This document shows positions 17,371-25,400 of a stretch of 53,297 nt of DNA, one piece after another. Source of the stretch: Sphingobium limneticum (GTDB taxonomy: Bacteria; Pseudomonadota; Alphaproteobacteria; Sphingomonadales; Sphingomonadaceae); contig NZ_VYPZ01000027.1 of NCBI RefSeq assembly GCF_008710155.1, positions 1-53,297 on the forward strand, given 5' to 3'. A program made the translations under genes and the position numbers. The notes beneath the pieces were generated by a model that searched no databases, was not told the origin of the DNA, and saw only the letters and a list, made by a program, of their open reading frames with translations. How positions within the stretch are numbered: the first letter of the stretch is position 1; each line of letters begins with the position of its first letter.

Positions 17371-17946
17371 ATGTTTCATGCGCCCGTCTCGTCCCGCATA
17401 CCCGGTGGCAGCGATTTGTCGCTGCTGCTGGATCAGCTGTCGCATTGCTGCTCGCGGCCGCGTTACGCCTTCATGCTGCTGACGCTGATCGCCGATGTAA
17501 CCAAGGCGGATGGCAGCGCCGGGCCGGAGGTCCGCGTGGGCAAAGGCCTTATCCCCCTGCGTGACTGGCTTTGCGATGCGTTGACGCCGATGGGGCATCG
17601 CGATCCGCGCCGCATGGCACTGGTCGAGCGGGTGCGCGAGGAATTGCGCAAGGAGGAGCGGCTGTCCGGCGAAAGCGCTGCGGACGAAGCGCTGGTGCAG
17701 GAGGAAGTCCGGGGCCGCGTCCGCGCGTCGGGCAAGACCAATCTGAGCCGCGCCGTCACCGAATTGGTGAAGGCAGGGCTGCTTAAGCGCCATTATCAGG
17801 GCTATCGCGTCGATCATCTCAATCGCGGTGCCCAACGTCAGGCGGTCTATACGCTGATCGGCCGCGCGCGGGTGCTGATCGGTGCGCCAGCGACGCCACG
17901 CCGCACGGTCGCCCCGCCACGGCAGGGCGACCTGTTCGCGCATTAA
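17371..17946 (+). CDS. Unknown protein with a winged-helix-like C-terminal region
   Basis: The 191-aa protein belongs to no family I can name. A middle basic region (LVERVREELRKEERLSGE) is followed by RASGKTNLSRAVTELVKAGLLKRHYQGYRVDHL, which reads like a winged helix in its helix and turn pattern. The end is PPRQGDLFAH. The ATG at 17371 was chosen as the first in-frame ATG with plausible protein before the conserved-looking GGSDLSLLLDQL; no strong ribosome site is seen. It lies right after a three-site operator array that may be its own target. The 3' end converges on the SDR gene with a 3-bp gap. Confidence 0.65.
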   Translation: MFHAPVSSRIPGGSDLSLLLDQLSHCCSRPRYAFMLLTLIADVTKADGSAGPEVRVGKGLIPLRDWLCDALTPMGHRDPRRMALVERVREELRKEERLSGESAADEALVQEEVRGRVRASGKTNLSRAVTELVKAGLLKRHYQGYRVDHLNRGAQRQAVYTLIGRARVLIGAPATPRRTVAPPRQGDLFAH

Positions 17947-17949
17947 GGG

Positions 17950-18852
17950 TCAGGCGCGTTCGCGCGCCGATCGCCGGGCCTTGGCATAATTGTCCCGGCG
18001 CATGGCCTCAAACCCTACACGCTGGTCGAACCCGGCATCCTGCGGATAATCGCGGAAGTCCGCCAATATCTCACCAAACACCGTCGCCAGCTCGTCACGA
18101 AATTCGGGATGGGGGAATATGTGGAAACGGTTCTCCTGAACCGCCTCCAATGTGCGGGCGGCAATGACGTCCGGCTCCATGCCGAACTGGTGCAATTGCT
18201 CCAGCCGGTCGACTGCCGCACTGTCCACCGGCTTCGCCCCACCGCTGAGCGCCGCCGGGCGGACCTCATCGCTGGCATAGATATGGCTCTTCACCAGACC
18301 GGGGCAAAGAACCGACACGCCGATACCGTGCGGCGCCAGGCTGTAGCGCAGGGATTCACTCATGCCACGCACCGCAAATTTGGTGGTGTTGTAGATGCCG
18401 GGCGCGCCGCCGCACAGGAAGCTCGCCATGGATGCTGTGTTGACGATATGCCCGCCCTGCCCCAGCGCCTTCATGCGCGGAGCGAAGGTCATCACACCAT
18501 TGATGACGCCGTTCAGATTGACCCCCATCACCCAGTCCCAATCATCATAGCTGGACTCGTCGATGGTCTGGAACAGGTTGATGCCCGCATTGTTGAAAAG
18601 CAGGCTGACTGGCCCCAACGCCGCCTCCGCTCGGTCGGCCGCATCGGCAAAGCCGGCGCGCGATGCGACATCGAGTTGGACAGGTAAAACGCTCTGATTA
18701 TCGAGCGTCTTGAGCGCGGCGGCCAGCGCATCCTCGCGAATGTCGGCGATCGCCACCTTGCACCCCTGCGCCAGAAGCGCGCGTACCAGCCCCAAGCCGA
18801 TCCCGTTAGCGCCGCCGGTCACAAAGGCGGTGCGTCCCGCAAAGTCGAGCAT
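17950..18852 (-). CDS. Short-chain dehydrogenase, LigD-like
   Basis: The 300-aa classical-type SDR has TGGANGIG at 12-19, NNAG at 87-90 and catalytic Ser 141, Tyr 154 and Lys 158. The segment YDDWDWVMGVNLNGVINGV and the late FHIFPHPEFRDEL match the C-alpha dehydrogenases LigD/LigL/LigN of Sphingobium, which oxidise the benzylic alcohol of beta-aryl ether dimers with NAD+. The substrate here is inferred. The start at 18852 has AGGAGAATGGG before it. It is divergent from the MFS/LigW operon, with which it probably works. Two more LigD-like SDRs lie at 39353-41175. Confidence 0.88.
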   Translation of the reverse strand: MLDFAGRTAFVTGGANGIGLGLVRALLAQGCKVAIADIREDALAAALKTLDNQSVLPVQLDVASRAGFADAADRAEAALGPVSLLFNNAGINLFQTIDESSYDDWDWVMGVNLNGVINGVMTFAPRMKALGQGGHIVNTASMASFLCGGAPGIYNTTKFAVRGMSESLRYSLAPHGIGVSVLCPGLVKSHIYASDEVRPAALSGGAKPVDSAAVDRLEQLHQFGMEPDVIAARTLEAVQENRFHIFPHPEFRDELATVFGEILADFRDYPQDAGFDQRVGFEAMRRDNYAKARRSARERA

Positions 18853-18862
18853 CCCATTCTCC

Positions 18863-18926
18863 TACGATTATCTTTGCAACGCCAATCTTTATAACAGGCG
18901 TGCATTTTTCGCTCGCCATAATCGTA
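18863..18926. promoter_or_regulatory. Inverted 9-bp elements flanking the divergent promoters
   Basis: TACGATTAT (18863-18871) and its exact complement ATAATCGTA (18918-18926) flank a 46-bp AT-rich core between the SDR gene and the MFS operon. The placement fits paired binding sites of a regulator that controls both directions, perhaps by looping. The core probably carries both promoters. Confidence 0.5.
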
Positions 18927-19000
18927 TAGTTCACTTACAAATTCGCCAAGCCGAAATTTCATCCCTGTGAACAAAGGGAGAGATGGAGAGGAGAAGGTCA

Positions 19001-20431
19001 ATGGCTTTAGCGCCCGCGCCGATTGCGACCGACACGATATGGGATGGAGATGACGCAGCGTCACCCGATGCTGCCGCGTCCGCCCGCCCGCCTTATTCCA
19101 CCATGGCGGCCTATTGGGCGCTGTTCGTCATCATCCTGGCGACCTTCGTCACCTTTTTCGAACAGGTGGTGTTCGCGATGCTGGCAGAGCGGATCAAGGC
19201 CGATTTCGGTCTGTCCGATTCGCAGCTCGGTTTCCTGGCCGGGCCGGCGAGCATCATATGCTATCTGTTCGTCGGCATCCCGCTGGCGCGATTGGCCGAC
19301 ATATTTCCCCGCAAATATGTGCTGGCGGGCGGCTCCGCAGCGCTGGGTATCATCACGTCGATGGGCGGCCTCGCCCAGAATTTCGGCCAGTTCGTCGGCA
19401 CCCGCGTTTTCCTCGCGGCAGGTGGATCGGCCCATGCGCCATCCTCCTATTCGCTGCTGGCCGACGCCTTTCCGCCGCGCATCCTGACCCGTGCCTTCGC
19501 GCTGCTGCAATTCGGCTTCATCGGCGGCACGACGCTCGGCCCGGCCGTCGGCGGGATGCTGATCGCCATGGCGGCCGGATGGGCGCCGACGCAGCATGGG
19601 GGCCTGACCATATTGGGCTGGCAATGGTTGATGATCTGGCTGGGCCTGCCCGCCTTATTCGTGGCCCTGCTGTTCCTGACCGTCAAGGAACCGCCGCGAC
19701 AGGCTCCTCCGGCCGGCACCATCATGCCCCCCACCAACGCATCGCTGGGCCGCCGCATCCTCACCTTCACGGGCCTCGACGCAGCCAAGGCGATTCATGC
19801 CAAGCGCCGCGTCTATTATCCGCTCTTCGCGGGACTGGCATTGAGCGCGATCGAGGTGTTCGGCCTGCAATTTTGGCGCGTGCCTTTCATGATCCGCACC
19901 TATGGCTGGAACGAAGCGCAGATCGGCGCGGTGATGGGCACGATGACGTTAGCGGCGTCGCTGACCGGGCTGCTGCTGGGCGGCATCTTCGTCGAATGGC
20001 TGGCCAAGCGCCATGCCGACGCCAATGTCCGCGCCGCCGCCATCTTCTTCGGCTGTGTCACCATCTGTGCCATCCTCGCCCCGCTGATGCCCAATGGCTA
20101 TGCGTCGCTGGGCGTCGCCAGCATCGGCGCGATGTTCGGCATCGCCGGCGCCGTGCCGCAAAATGCAGCGATCCAGCGCGTCGCGCCCAATGCCATGCGG
20201 GGGCAGGTGACGGCCATCTATCTGTTCATGTTCACCTTCTTCGGGGCGATGGGCAGTTTCCTGGTCGGGCTGGTGCAGGACTATATCGTCGGCGACCCCA
20301 GCCAATTGTGGAAGTCGCTGGTGATGACCGCCGGCGTGCTGTTGCCGATAGCGACGCTCTGCATGATCCGCGCAATCCGTCCCTATCGGGAGGAAGTGGA
20401 ACGACTGGCTGCCGAAGCGGCAAATTCGTAA
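19001..20431 (+). CDS. MFS transporter, first gene of the LigW operon
   Basis: The 476-aa inner-membrane carrier has about 12 hydrophobic segments. The family pattern after TM1-2 is SDSQLGFLAGPASIICYLFVGIPLARLADIFPRKYV, and the Spinster-like group is likely. Similar MFS carriers import lignin-derived aromatic acids in sphingomonads (for example DdvK in SYK-6). The ATG at 19001 is preferred because GGAG lies seven bases upstream; an ATG at 18983 has its purine run too close. A 30-bp gap leads to the NTF2-like gene, so the genes are probably cotranscribed. Confidence 0.9.
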   Translation: MALAPAPIATDTIWDGDDAASPDAAASARPPYSTMAAYWALFVIILATFVTFFEQVVFAMLAERIKADFGLSDSQLGFLAGPASIICYLFVGIPLARLADIFPRKYVLAGGSAALGIITSMGGLAQNFGQFVGTRVFLAAGGSAHAPSSYSLLADAFPPRILTRAFALLQFGFIGGTTLGPAVGGMLIAMAAGWAPTQHGGLTILGWQWLMIWLGLPALFVALLFLTVKEPPRQAPPAGTIMPPTNASLGRRILTFTGLDAAKAIHAKRRVYYPLFAGLALSAIEVFGLQFWRVPFMIRTYGWNEAQIGAVMGTMTLAASLTGLLLGGIFVEWLAKRHADANVRAAAIFFGCVTICAILAPLMPNGYASLGVASIGAMFGIAGAVPQNAAIQRVAPNAMRGQVTAIYLFMFTFFGAMGSFLVGLVQDYIVGDPSQLWKSLVMTAGVLLPIATLCMIRAIRPYREEVERLAAEAANS

Positions 20432-20461
20432 GTATTACATACAATGATAGGAGAGAGATTC

Positions 20462-21220
20462 ATGTCCGACACCGATCGCATCGCGCATCTGGAAAAGACC
20501 GTCACCGACCTTTCGACCCGGTTGCAACGGCGGGAGGATGAACTGGACGTCCGCAAGCTCCAGCATCTTTACGGCTATCTGATCGACAAATGTCTCTATA
20601 ACGAAACGGCGGACCTGTTCACCGACGATGGCGAAGTGCGTTTCTTCGGCGGCGTGTGGCGCGGTCAGGCGGGCGTCCGCCGCCTCTATGTCGAGCGGTT
20701 CCAGGCGCGCTTCACCCATGGCACCAACGGACCGATCGACGGCTTCCTGCTGGATCATCCGCAATTGCAGGATATCGTCGACGTCGCCCCCGACGGCGTC
20801 ACCGCCCATGCCCGCGCCCGATCCATGATGCAGGCCGGCCGGCACAAGGATTATACCGACCCGTCCAACCCCATGCTGGGGGCGCGCCAATGGTGGGAAG
20901 GCGGCATCTACGAAAATACCTATAAGAAGGTCGACGGCATCTGGCGCATCCAGATCCTGAACTACATGCCGCAATGGCATGCCGATTTCGACAAGGGCTG
21001 GGCCAACACGCCGGCCGAATATGTGCCCTTCCCCAAGATCACCTATCCCGAAGACCCGACCGGCCCCGACGCGCTGATCGAGGATCACTGGCTGTGGCCG
21101 ACCCATAAGCTCGTGCCGTTCCACATGCCACATCCGGTGACGGGCAGGGAAATCGTCGCCGAACGCTGGCAGGGCGATATCGACCGCGAGACGGCGGCGC
21201 GCGAAGCGGTGAGCGCCTGA
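20462..21220 (+). CDS. NTF2/SnoaL-like protein, candidate diarylpropane lyase (LdpA-like)
   Basis: The 252-aa protein has an N-terminal helical stretch (IAHLEKTVTDLSTRLQRREDELDVRKLQHLYGYLIDK) leading into an NTF2-like cone fold: YNETADLFTDDGEVRFFGGVWRGQAGVRRLY, then ARSMMQ, GIYENTYKKVDGIWRIQILNYMPQW. The N. aromaticivorans enzyme LdpA, which converts 1,2-diarylpropane diols to lignostilbene plus formaldehyde, belongs to this superfamily and is encoded near a lignostilbene dioxygenase and LigW, as here. I could not align it to LdpA, so the function is inference from fold and neighbours. The start has AGGAGAG. It lies 5 bp before the aldehyde dehydrogenase gene. Confidence 0.85.
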   Translation: MSDTDRIAHLEKTVTDLSTRLQRREDELDVRKLQHLYGYLIDKCLYNETADLFTDDGEVRFFGGVWRGQAGVRRLYVERFQARFTHGTNGPIDGFLLDHPQLQDIVDVAPDGVTAHARARSMMQAGRHKDYTDPSNPMLGARQWWEGGIYENTYKKVDGIWRIQILNYMPQWHADFDKGWANTPAEYVPFPKITYPEDPTGPDALIEDHWLWPTHKLVPFHMPHPVTGREIVAERWQGDIDRETAAREAVSA

Positions 21221-21225
21221 GCGCC

Positions 21226-22653
21226 ATGGCCTATCCCGATCTCTATCTGATGATCGACGGCCAGCGGCTGTCGGGCGGCGGGCGGCGGACTCATGTGGTC
21301 GTCAATCCCGCTACCGGCGCAGCGCTGGCCGATTTGCCGCTGGCCGATGCGACAGACCTGGACGCCGCGCTTGCGGCAGCGCAGCGGGGCTTCCACCGCT
21401 GGCGCGATAGCACCCCGCAGGAGCGGGCCGCCGTGCTGCAAGGCGCGGCGCGGCTGATGGTCGAACGGCAGGAGGAACTGGCCCGGATCGCCACGCTGGA
21501 GCAGGGCAAGACGCTGGCTGAGGCGCGCATCGAAGTAATGATGAACGTCAGCCTGTTCAACTTCTACGCCGGCGAAGTCTTCCGCCTCTATGGCCGGGCA
21601 CTGGTGCGCCCGGTCGGCCAGCGATCGACGGTGACGAAGGAGCCGGTCGGCCCGGTCGCGGCCTTTGCGCCGTGGAACTTCCCACTCGGCAATCCCGGTC
21701 GCAAGCTGGGCGCGCCGATCGCGGCGGGATGTTCGGTCATATTGAAGGCGGCGGAGGAAACGCCGGCGTCCGCGCTCGCCATATTGCAATGCCTGCTCGA
21801 CGCCGGCCTGCCAGGCGATGTCGCGCAGGCGGTGTTCGGCGTGCCCGATGAGGTGTCGCGTCATCTGCTCGGTTCCCCCATCATCCGCAAGATGAGCTTC
21901 ACCGGCTCCACGCTCGTCGGCAAGCATCTGGCCAAACTCGCGGCGGAGGATTGCAAGCGCACCACGATGGAACTGGGCGGCCATGGCCCGGTGCTGATCT
22001 TTGCCGACGCCGATATCGACAAGGCGCTCGATACCGTGGTGGCCGGCAAATATCGCAATGCAGGACAGGTCTGCGTGTCGCCGACCCGCTTCATCGTCGA
22101 AGCCAGCGTACATGACCGCTTCCTTACCGGCTTCGTCGATCGCGCGAAGAAGGTCGTGGTCGGCGATGGCTCCTCCCCCGGTAGCATCATGGGGCCGATG
22201 GCCAATGCCCGGCGACTGGACGCGATGGGCCGGTTGATCGGTGATGCGGTGGCGAAAGGTGCCCGTCTGGAAACTGGTGGCGAACGGATCGGTAACGAGG
22301 GCTATTTCTACGCGCCCACGGTGCTGTCGGGCACGTCGATCGACGCCACGATCATGAACGAGGAGCCCTTCGGCCCCGTAGCCCTCATCAACGCCTATGC
22401 CGATGAATCCGCCATGATCGCGGAGGCCAATCGTCTGCCCTATGGGCTGGCCGCCTATGCCTGGACCAGCGACGCCGCGCGACAGCGCCGGGTCGCGCGA
22501 GCGGTGGAGGCTGGGATGGTCGGCATCAACACGGCGATGATCGGCGGATCGGACTCCCCCTTTGGCGGGGTTAAATGGTCGGGCCATGGCGCGGAGGACG
22601 GACCGGAAGGGATAGACGCCTGCCTCGTCACCAAAGCCGTGCATGAAGGATAA
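21226..22653 (+). CDS. NAD(P)-dependent aldehyde dehydrogenase (operon with LigW)
   Basis: The 475-aa ALDH superfamily enzyme has Asn 151 (PWNFPL), Glu 249 (ELGGHGP) and catalytic Cys 283 (NAGQVCVSPTR). It is closest in look to succinate-semialdehyde dehydrogenases of the GabD type. Placed between an NTF2-like protein and a LigW-type decarboxylase, it may oxidise an aromatic aldehyde such as vanillin or a 5-formyl aromatic to the acid that LigW decarboxylates. That is inference. The gene lies 5 bp after the NTF2-like gene and 3 bp before the decarboxylase gene. Confidence 0.93.
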   Translation: MAYPDLYLMIDGQRLSGGGRRTHVVVNPATGAALADLPLADATDLDAALAAAQRGFHRWRDSTPQERAAVLQGAARLMVERQEELARIATLEQGKTLAEARIEVMMNVSLFNFYAGEVFRLYGRALVRPVGQRSTVTKEPVGPVAAFAPWNFPLGNPGRKLGAPIAAGCSVILKAAEETPASALAILQCLLDAGLPGDVAQAVFGVPDEVSRHLLGSPIIRKMSFTGSTLVGKHLAKLAAEDCKRTTMELGGHGPVLIFADADIDKALDTVVAGKYRNAGQVCVSPTRFIVEASVHDRFLTGFVDRAKKVVVGDGSSPGSIMGPMANARRLDAMGRLIGDAVAKGARLETGGERIGNEGYFYAPTVLSGTSIDATIMNEEPFGPVALINAYADESAMIAEANRLPYGLAAYAWTSDAARQRRVARAVEAGMVGINTAMIGGSDSPFGGVKWSGHGAEDGPEGIDACLVTKAVHEG

Positions 22654-22656
22654 GCG

Positions 22657-23712
22657 ATGACGCATGAACTCAAAACCGGCGGCGATCGCGGCTATTTGCG
22701 CATCGCCACCGAAGAGGCGTTCGCTACGCGCGAGCAGATCGACGCCTATCTGCGCATGGTGCGTGACGGAACGGCGGACCGGGGCATGGCGTCACTCTGG
22801 GGCTTTTACGCCCAGTCACCGTCGGAGCGCGCAACCCAGATCATCGACCGATTGCTGGACCTGGGCGACCAGCGGCTGGCGGATATGGATGCGACCGGTA
22901 TAGACGTGGCGATCCTCTCGCTGACATCGCCAGGGGTGCAGCCCCTGCTGGATATCGCCGAAGCCAAGGCGATGGTGCGCCGCGCCAACGATCATCTGGC
23001 CGGTCGTTGCGCCGCCCATCCCAACCGCTTCGTCGGCATGACCTCCATCGCGCCGCTGGACCCGGACTGGTCCGCTGCCGAAATCCGGCGCGGCGCGCAC
23101 GATCTGGGATTCAAAGGCGTGATGGTGAACAGCCATAGCCAGGGCGAGTATCTGGACGATCCCAAATTCGACCCGATCTTTCGCGCGCTCGCCGATACCG
23201 GCCAGCCGCTCTACATCCACCCCTCGACCCCGCCCGACGCGATGATCGGGCCTATGCTGGACGCGGGGCTGGACGGAGCGATCTTCGGCTTTGGCGTAGA
23301 GACGGGGATGCACCTGTTGCGGCTCATCACCATCGGCATTTTCGACCGTTATCCCGACTTGCAGATCGTCGTCGGCCATATGGGGGAAGCTTTACCTTAC
23401 TGGCTCTATCGCTTGGACTATATGCACCAGGCCGGCGTGCGCTCGCAGCGCTATGAGCGGATGAAGCCACTCAATAAATCGATCCATGACTATATGCGAT
23501 CCAACGTCTGCGTTACCACCAGCGGCATGGCATGGGCGCCCGCGATCACATTCGCGCAATCCGTACTGGGGGAGGATCGGGTCATGTATGCGATGGACTA
23601 TCCCTATCAATATGTGGCGGACGAGGTCCGGACGCATGACCTGCTGGCCATGTCCGACGCCGCGAAGCGCAAGCTGATGCAAAGCAATGCCGAGCGTGTG
23701 TTCCGCCTGTGA
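22657..23712 (+). CDS. ligW: LigW-type 5-carboxyvanillate decarboxylase
   Basis: The 351-aa amidohydrolase-superfamily decarboxylase matches LigW along its length, from ATEEAFATREQID to VMYAMDYPYQYVADEV. Residues known for LigW metal and substrate binding all fall at the family positions: Glu 19, Arg 58 (SERAT), His 188 (YIHPS), Asp 314 and Tyr 317 (AMDYPYQY). LigW removes the 5-carboxylate of 5-carboxyvanillate to give vanillate, with Mn2+, at the end of biphenyl-type lignin degradation. In this island the substrate might also come from a 5-formyl intermediate (inference). Its stop overlaps the next gene's GTG start (GTGA). Confidence 0.92.
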   Translation: MTHELKTGGDRGYLRIATEEAFATREQIDAYLRMVRDGTADRGMASLWGFYAQSPSERATQIIDRLLDLGDQRLADMDATGIDVAILSLTSPGVQPLLDIAEAKAMVRRANDHLAGRCAAHPNRFVGMTSIAPLDPDWSAAEIRRGAHDLGFKGVMVNSHSQGEYLDDPKFDPIFRALADTGQPLYIHPSTPPDAMIGPMLDAGLDGAIFGFGVETGMHLLRLITIGIFDRYPDLQIVVGHMGEALPYWLYRLDYMHQAGVRSQRYERMKPLNKSIHDYMRSNVCVTTSGMAWAPAITFAQSVLGEDRVMYAMDYPYQYVADEVRTHDLLAMSDAAKRKLMQSNAERVFRL

Positions 23713-25313
23713 ACCAGACGATCCCACCCCGCAGCACTGCTTATTATGCGCTGGCTCTGGTCGCCGGCACCAATCTGGTCAGCCTGCTCGACCGCAACAT
23801 CCTCGCCATATTGGCCCCGGCGATCAAGGCGGACCTGAAGATCGGCGACGCCGAGATGGGGCTGCTCTACGGCACCGTCTTCGCGCTCTTCTACGCGCTT
23901 TTTTCCCTGCCATTAGGACGGCTGGCGGACGGGTGGATACGCACGAAGCTGCTCGCCATCACCATCAGCTTCTGGTCGCTGGCGACCGGCGGCGCGGCCT
24001 TTGCCACCGGCTTCTTCACGCTGATGCTCTCTCGCCTGTGCGTAGGCATTGGCGAGGCCGCATCCCAGCCGGCCGGGACCAGCCTGACCTATGATTATTT
24101 CCCGCGTGAAAAGCGCGGCATGGTGATGGCGGTGATGGCCGCCGCGATCGCCATCGGCCTTGGCGGATCGCTGATCATCGGCGGCGTCGCGGCCCAATGG
24201 TGGGATGCGCGCTATGCAGCGGGCACGGCGCCTCTGGGCCTCAAAGGCTGGCAGTTCGCCTTTGCCGTGGCCGCAACACCCGGCTTCCTCATCGCCTTCC
24301 TGATGAGCCGCCTTGCCGAGCCGCCGCGCGGCGCGATGGATGGCATCCCGACGCCGCCCGATCCCCATCCCTTCCGCGCCAGCCTGTCCGTCTTGTGCGC
24401 GGTGACGCCGGGCTTTCATTGGCTCAGCCTTGCGCATGCCCGCGCCAGCGGGCGCGACTGGCTGCGCAACATCGCGTCGCTGGCGCTGATCGTCATCGTC
24501 ATGCTTCTGGCGATCCGCTGGGCCGAGGCCTTCTCGCCGCGCCCGCCGCTGATGCTGGGCGGCGTCGCGATCAGCCCGCATGTCGTGCAATGGAGCGTCA
24601 TCGGTTTCGGCGCCTTCGTCATCATCAACCTGATGCAGAATCTCAAAGGGCGCGATCCGGTCGCCTTCGCGCTCATCACCCGCAACCCCTCACTGCTGCT
24701 GTGCATCGCGGCGGGATCGTTGCAGGGCGTCATCAACTATGGCGTGATGGGTTTCACGCCATCCTTCCTCATGAAAAGCTACGGCCTCTCGCCCGCCGAC
24801 ACGGGCATGCAATTCGGCTTGTTGTCCGCCGCTTTGGGCGTGGCCGGGCCACTGCTGGCCGGGCCGCTGTCCGACCGGATCGGCGCGCATCGCCTGTCGC
24901 GCCGTGTCTGGGTGGCGCTGTTCGCCATGAGCCTGTCGCCGCTGATCGCGCTGTGGGTCTATCGCGCGGGGGATGCGAGCAGCTTCTACCTGCGCTTCAC
25001 CCTCTACAGCCTTGTCCTTACCATGTGGATGCCGCCGCTTTACGCCGTGCTGTTCGAACAGGTGCTGCCGCGCATGCGAGGCCTGACAGTCAGCCTCTAT
25101 ATCGTCGTGTCGACCATCTTCGGTCTTGGTATCGGCCCCTATGCGGTGGGGATGATCAGCGATGCGCGCGGCGGCGATCTGGGCGGCGCGATCCTGTCGA
25201 TCAACTGGGTGGCGCCGCCGCTGGTGCTGCTGTTGCTGATCCTGCTGTGGCGGGTGGAGCGCGACCATGCCGGCCTGATCCCGCGCGCGCGGGCGGCGGG
25301 GGAGAGGCTATGA
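23709..25313 (+). CDS. MFS transporter, last gene of the LigW operon
   Basis: The 534-aa inner-membrane carrier has about 12 TM segments. The Spinster-like pattern NLVSLLDRNILAILAPAIKADLKIGDAEMGLLYGTVFALFYALFSLPLGRLADGW is clear. It has a longer central loop than the MFS at 19001, with an extra hydrophobic pair near residues 258-320. The start is GTG and overlaps the ligW stop as GTGA, so it is translationally coupled. Two different carriers in one operon suggests two substrates, or uptake plus export. Exact cargo is unknown. It converges on a TonB-receptor gene 87 bp downstream. Confidence 0.9.
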   Translation: MNQTIPPRSTAYYALALVAGTNLVSLLDRNILAILAPAIKADLKIGDAEMGLLYGTVFALFYALFSLPLGRLADGWIRTKLLAITISFWSLATGGAAFATGFFTLMLSRLCVGIGEAASQPAGTSLTYDYFPREKRGMVMAVMAAAIAIGLGGSLIIGGVAAQWWDARYAAGTAPLGLKGWQFAFAVAATPGFLIAFLMSRLAEPPRGAMDGIPTPPDPHPFRASLSVLCAVTPGFHWLSLAHARASGRDWLRNIASLALIVIVMLLAIRWAEAFSPRPPLMLGGVAISPHVVQWSVIGFGAFVIINLMQNLKGRDPVAFALITRNPSLLLCIAAGSLQGVINYGVMGFTPSFLMKSYGLSPADTGMQFGLLSAALGVAGPLLAGPLSDRIGAHRLSRRVWVALFAMSLSPLIALWVYRAGDASSFYLRFTLYSLVLTMWMPPLYAVLFEQVLPRMRGLTVSLYIVVSTIFGLGIGPYAVGMISDARGGDLGGAILSINWVAPPLVLLLLILLWRVERDHAGLIPRARAAGERL

Positions 25314-25400
25314 TCCGGCGCCGATCCCGGTCAGGCGGCACGGGCAAGATGTGGCGCCTTGTCTTAACCGGCGGGCGGTCCGATTTATTTGAAATCCGAT

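Noticed and set aside
25314..25400. Terminator between the converging MFS and TonB-receptor genes
   Set aside because: Only a 5-bp AT-rich stem (GATTT/AAATC) could be found, too weak to call.
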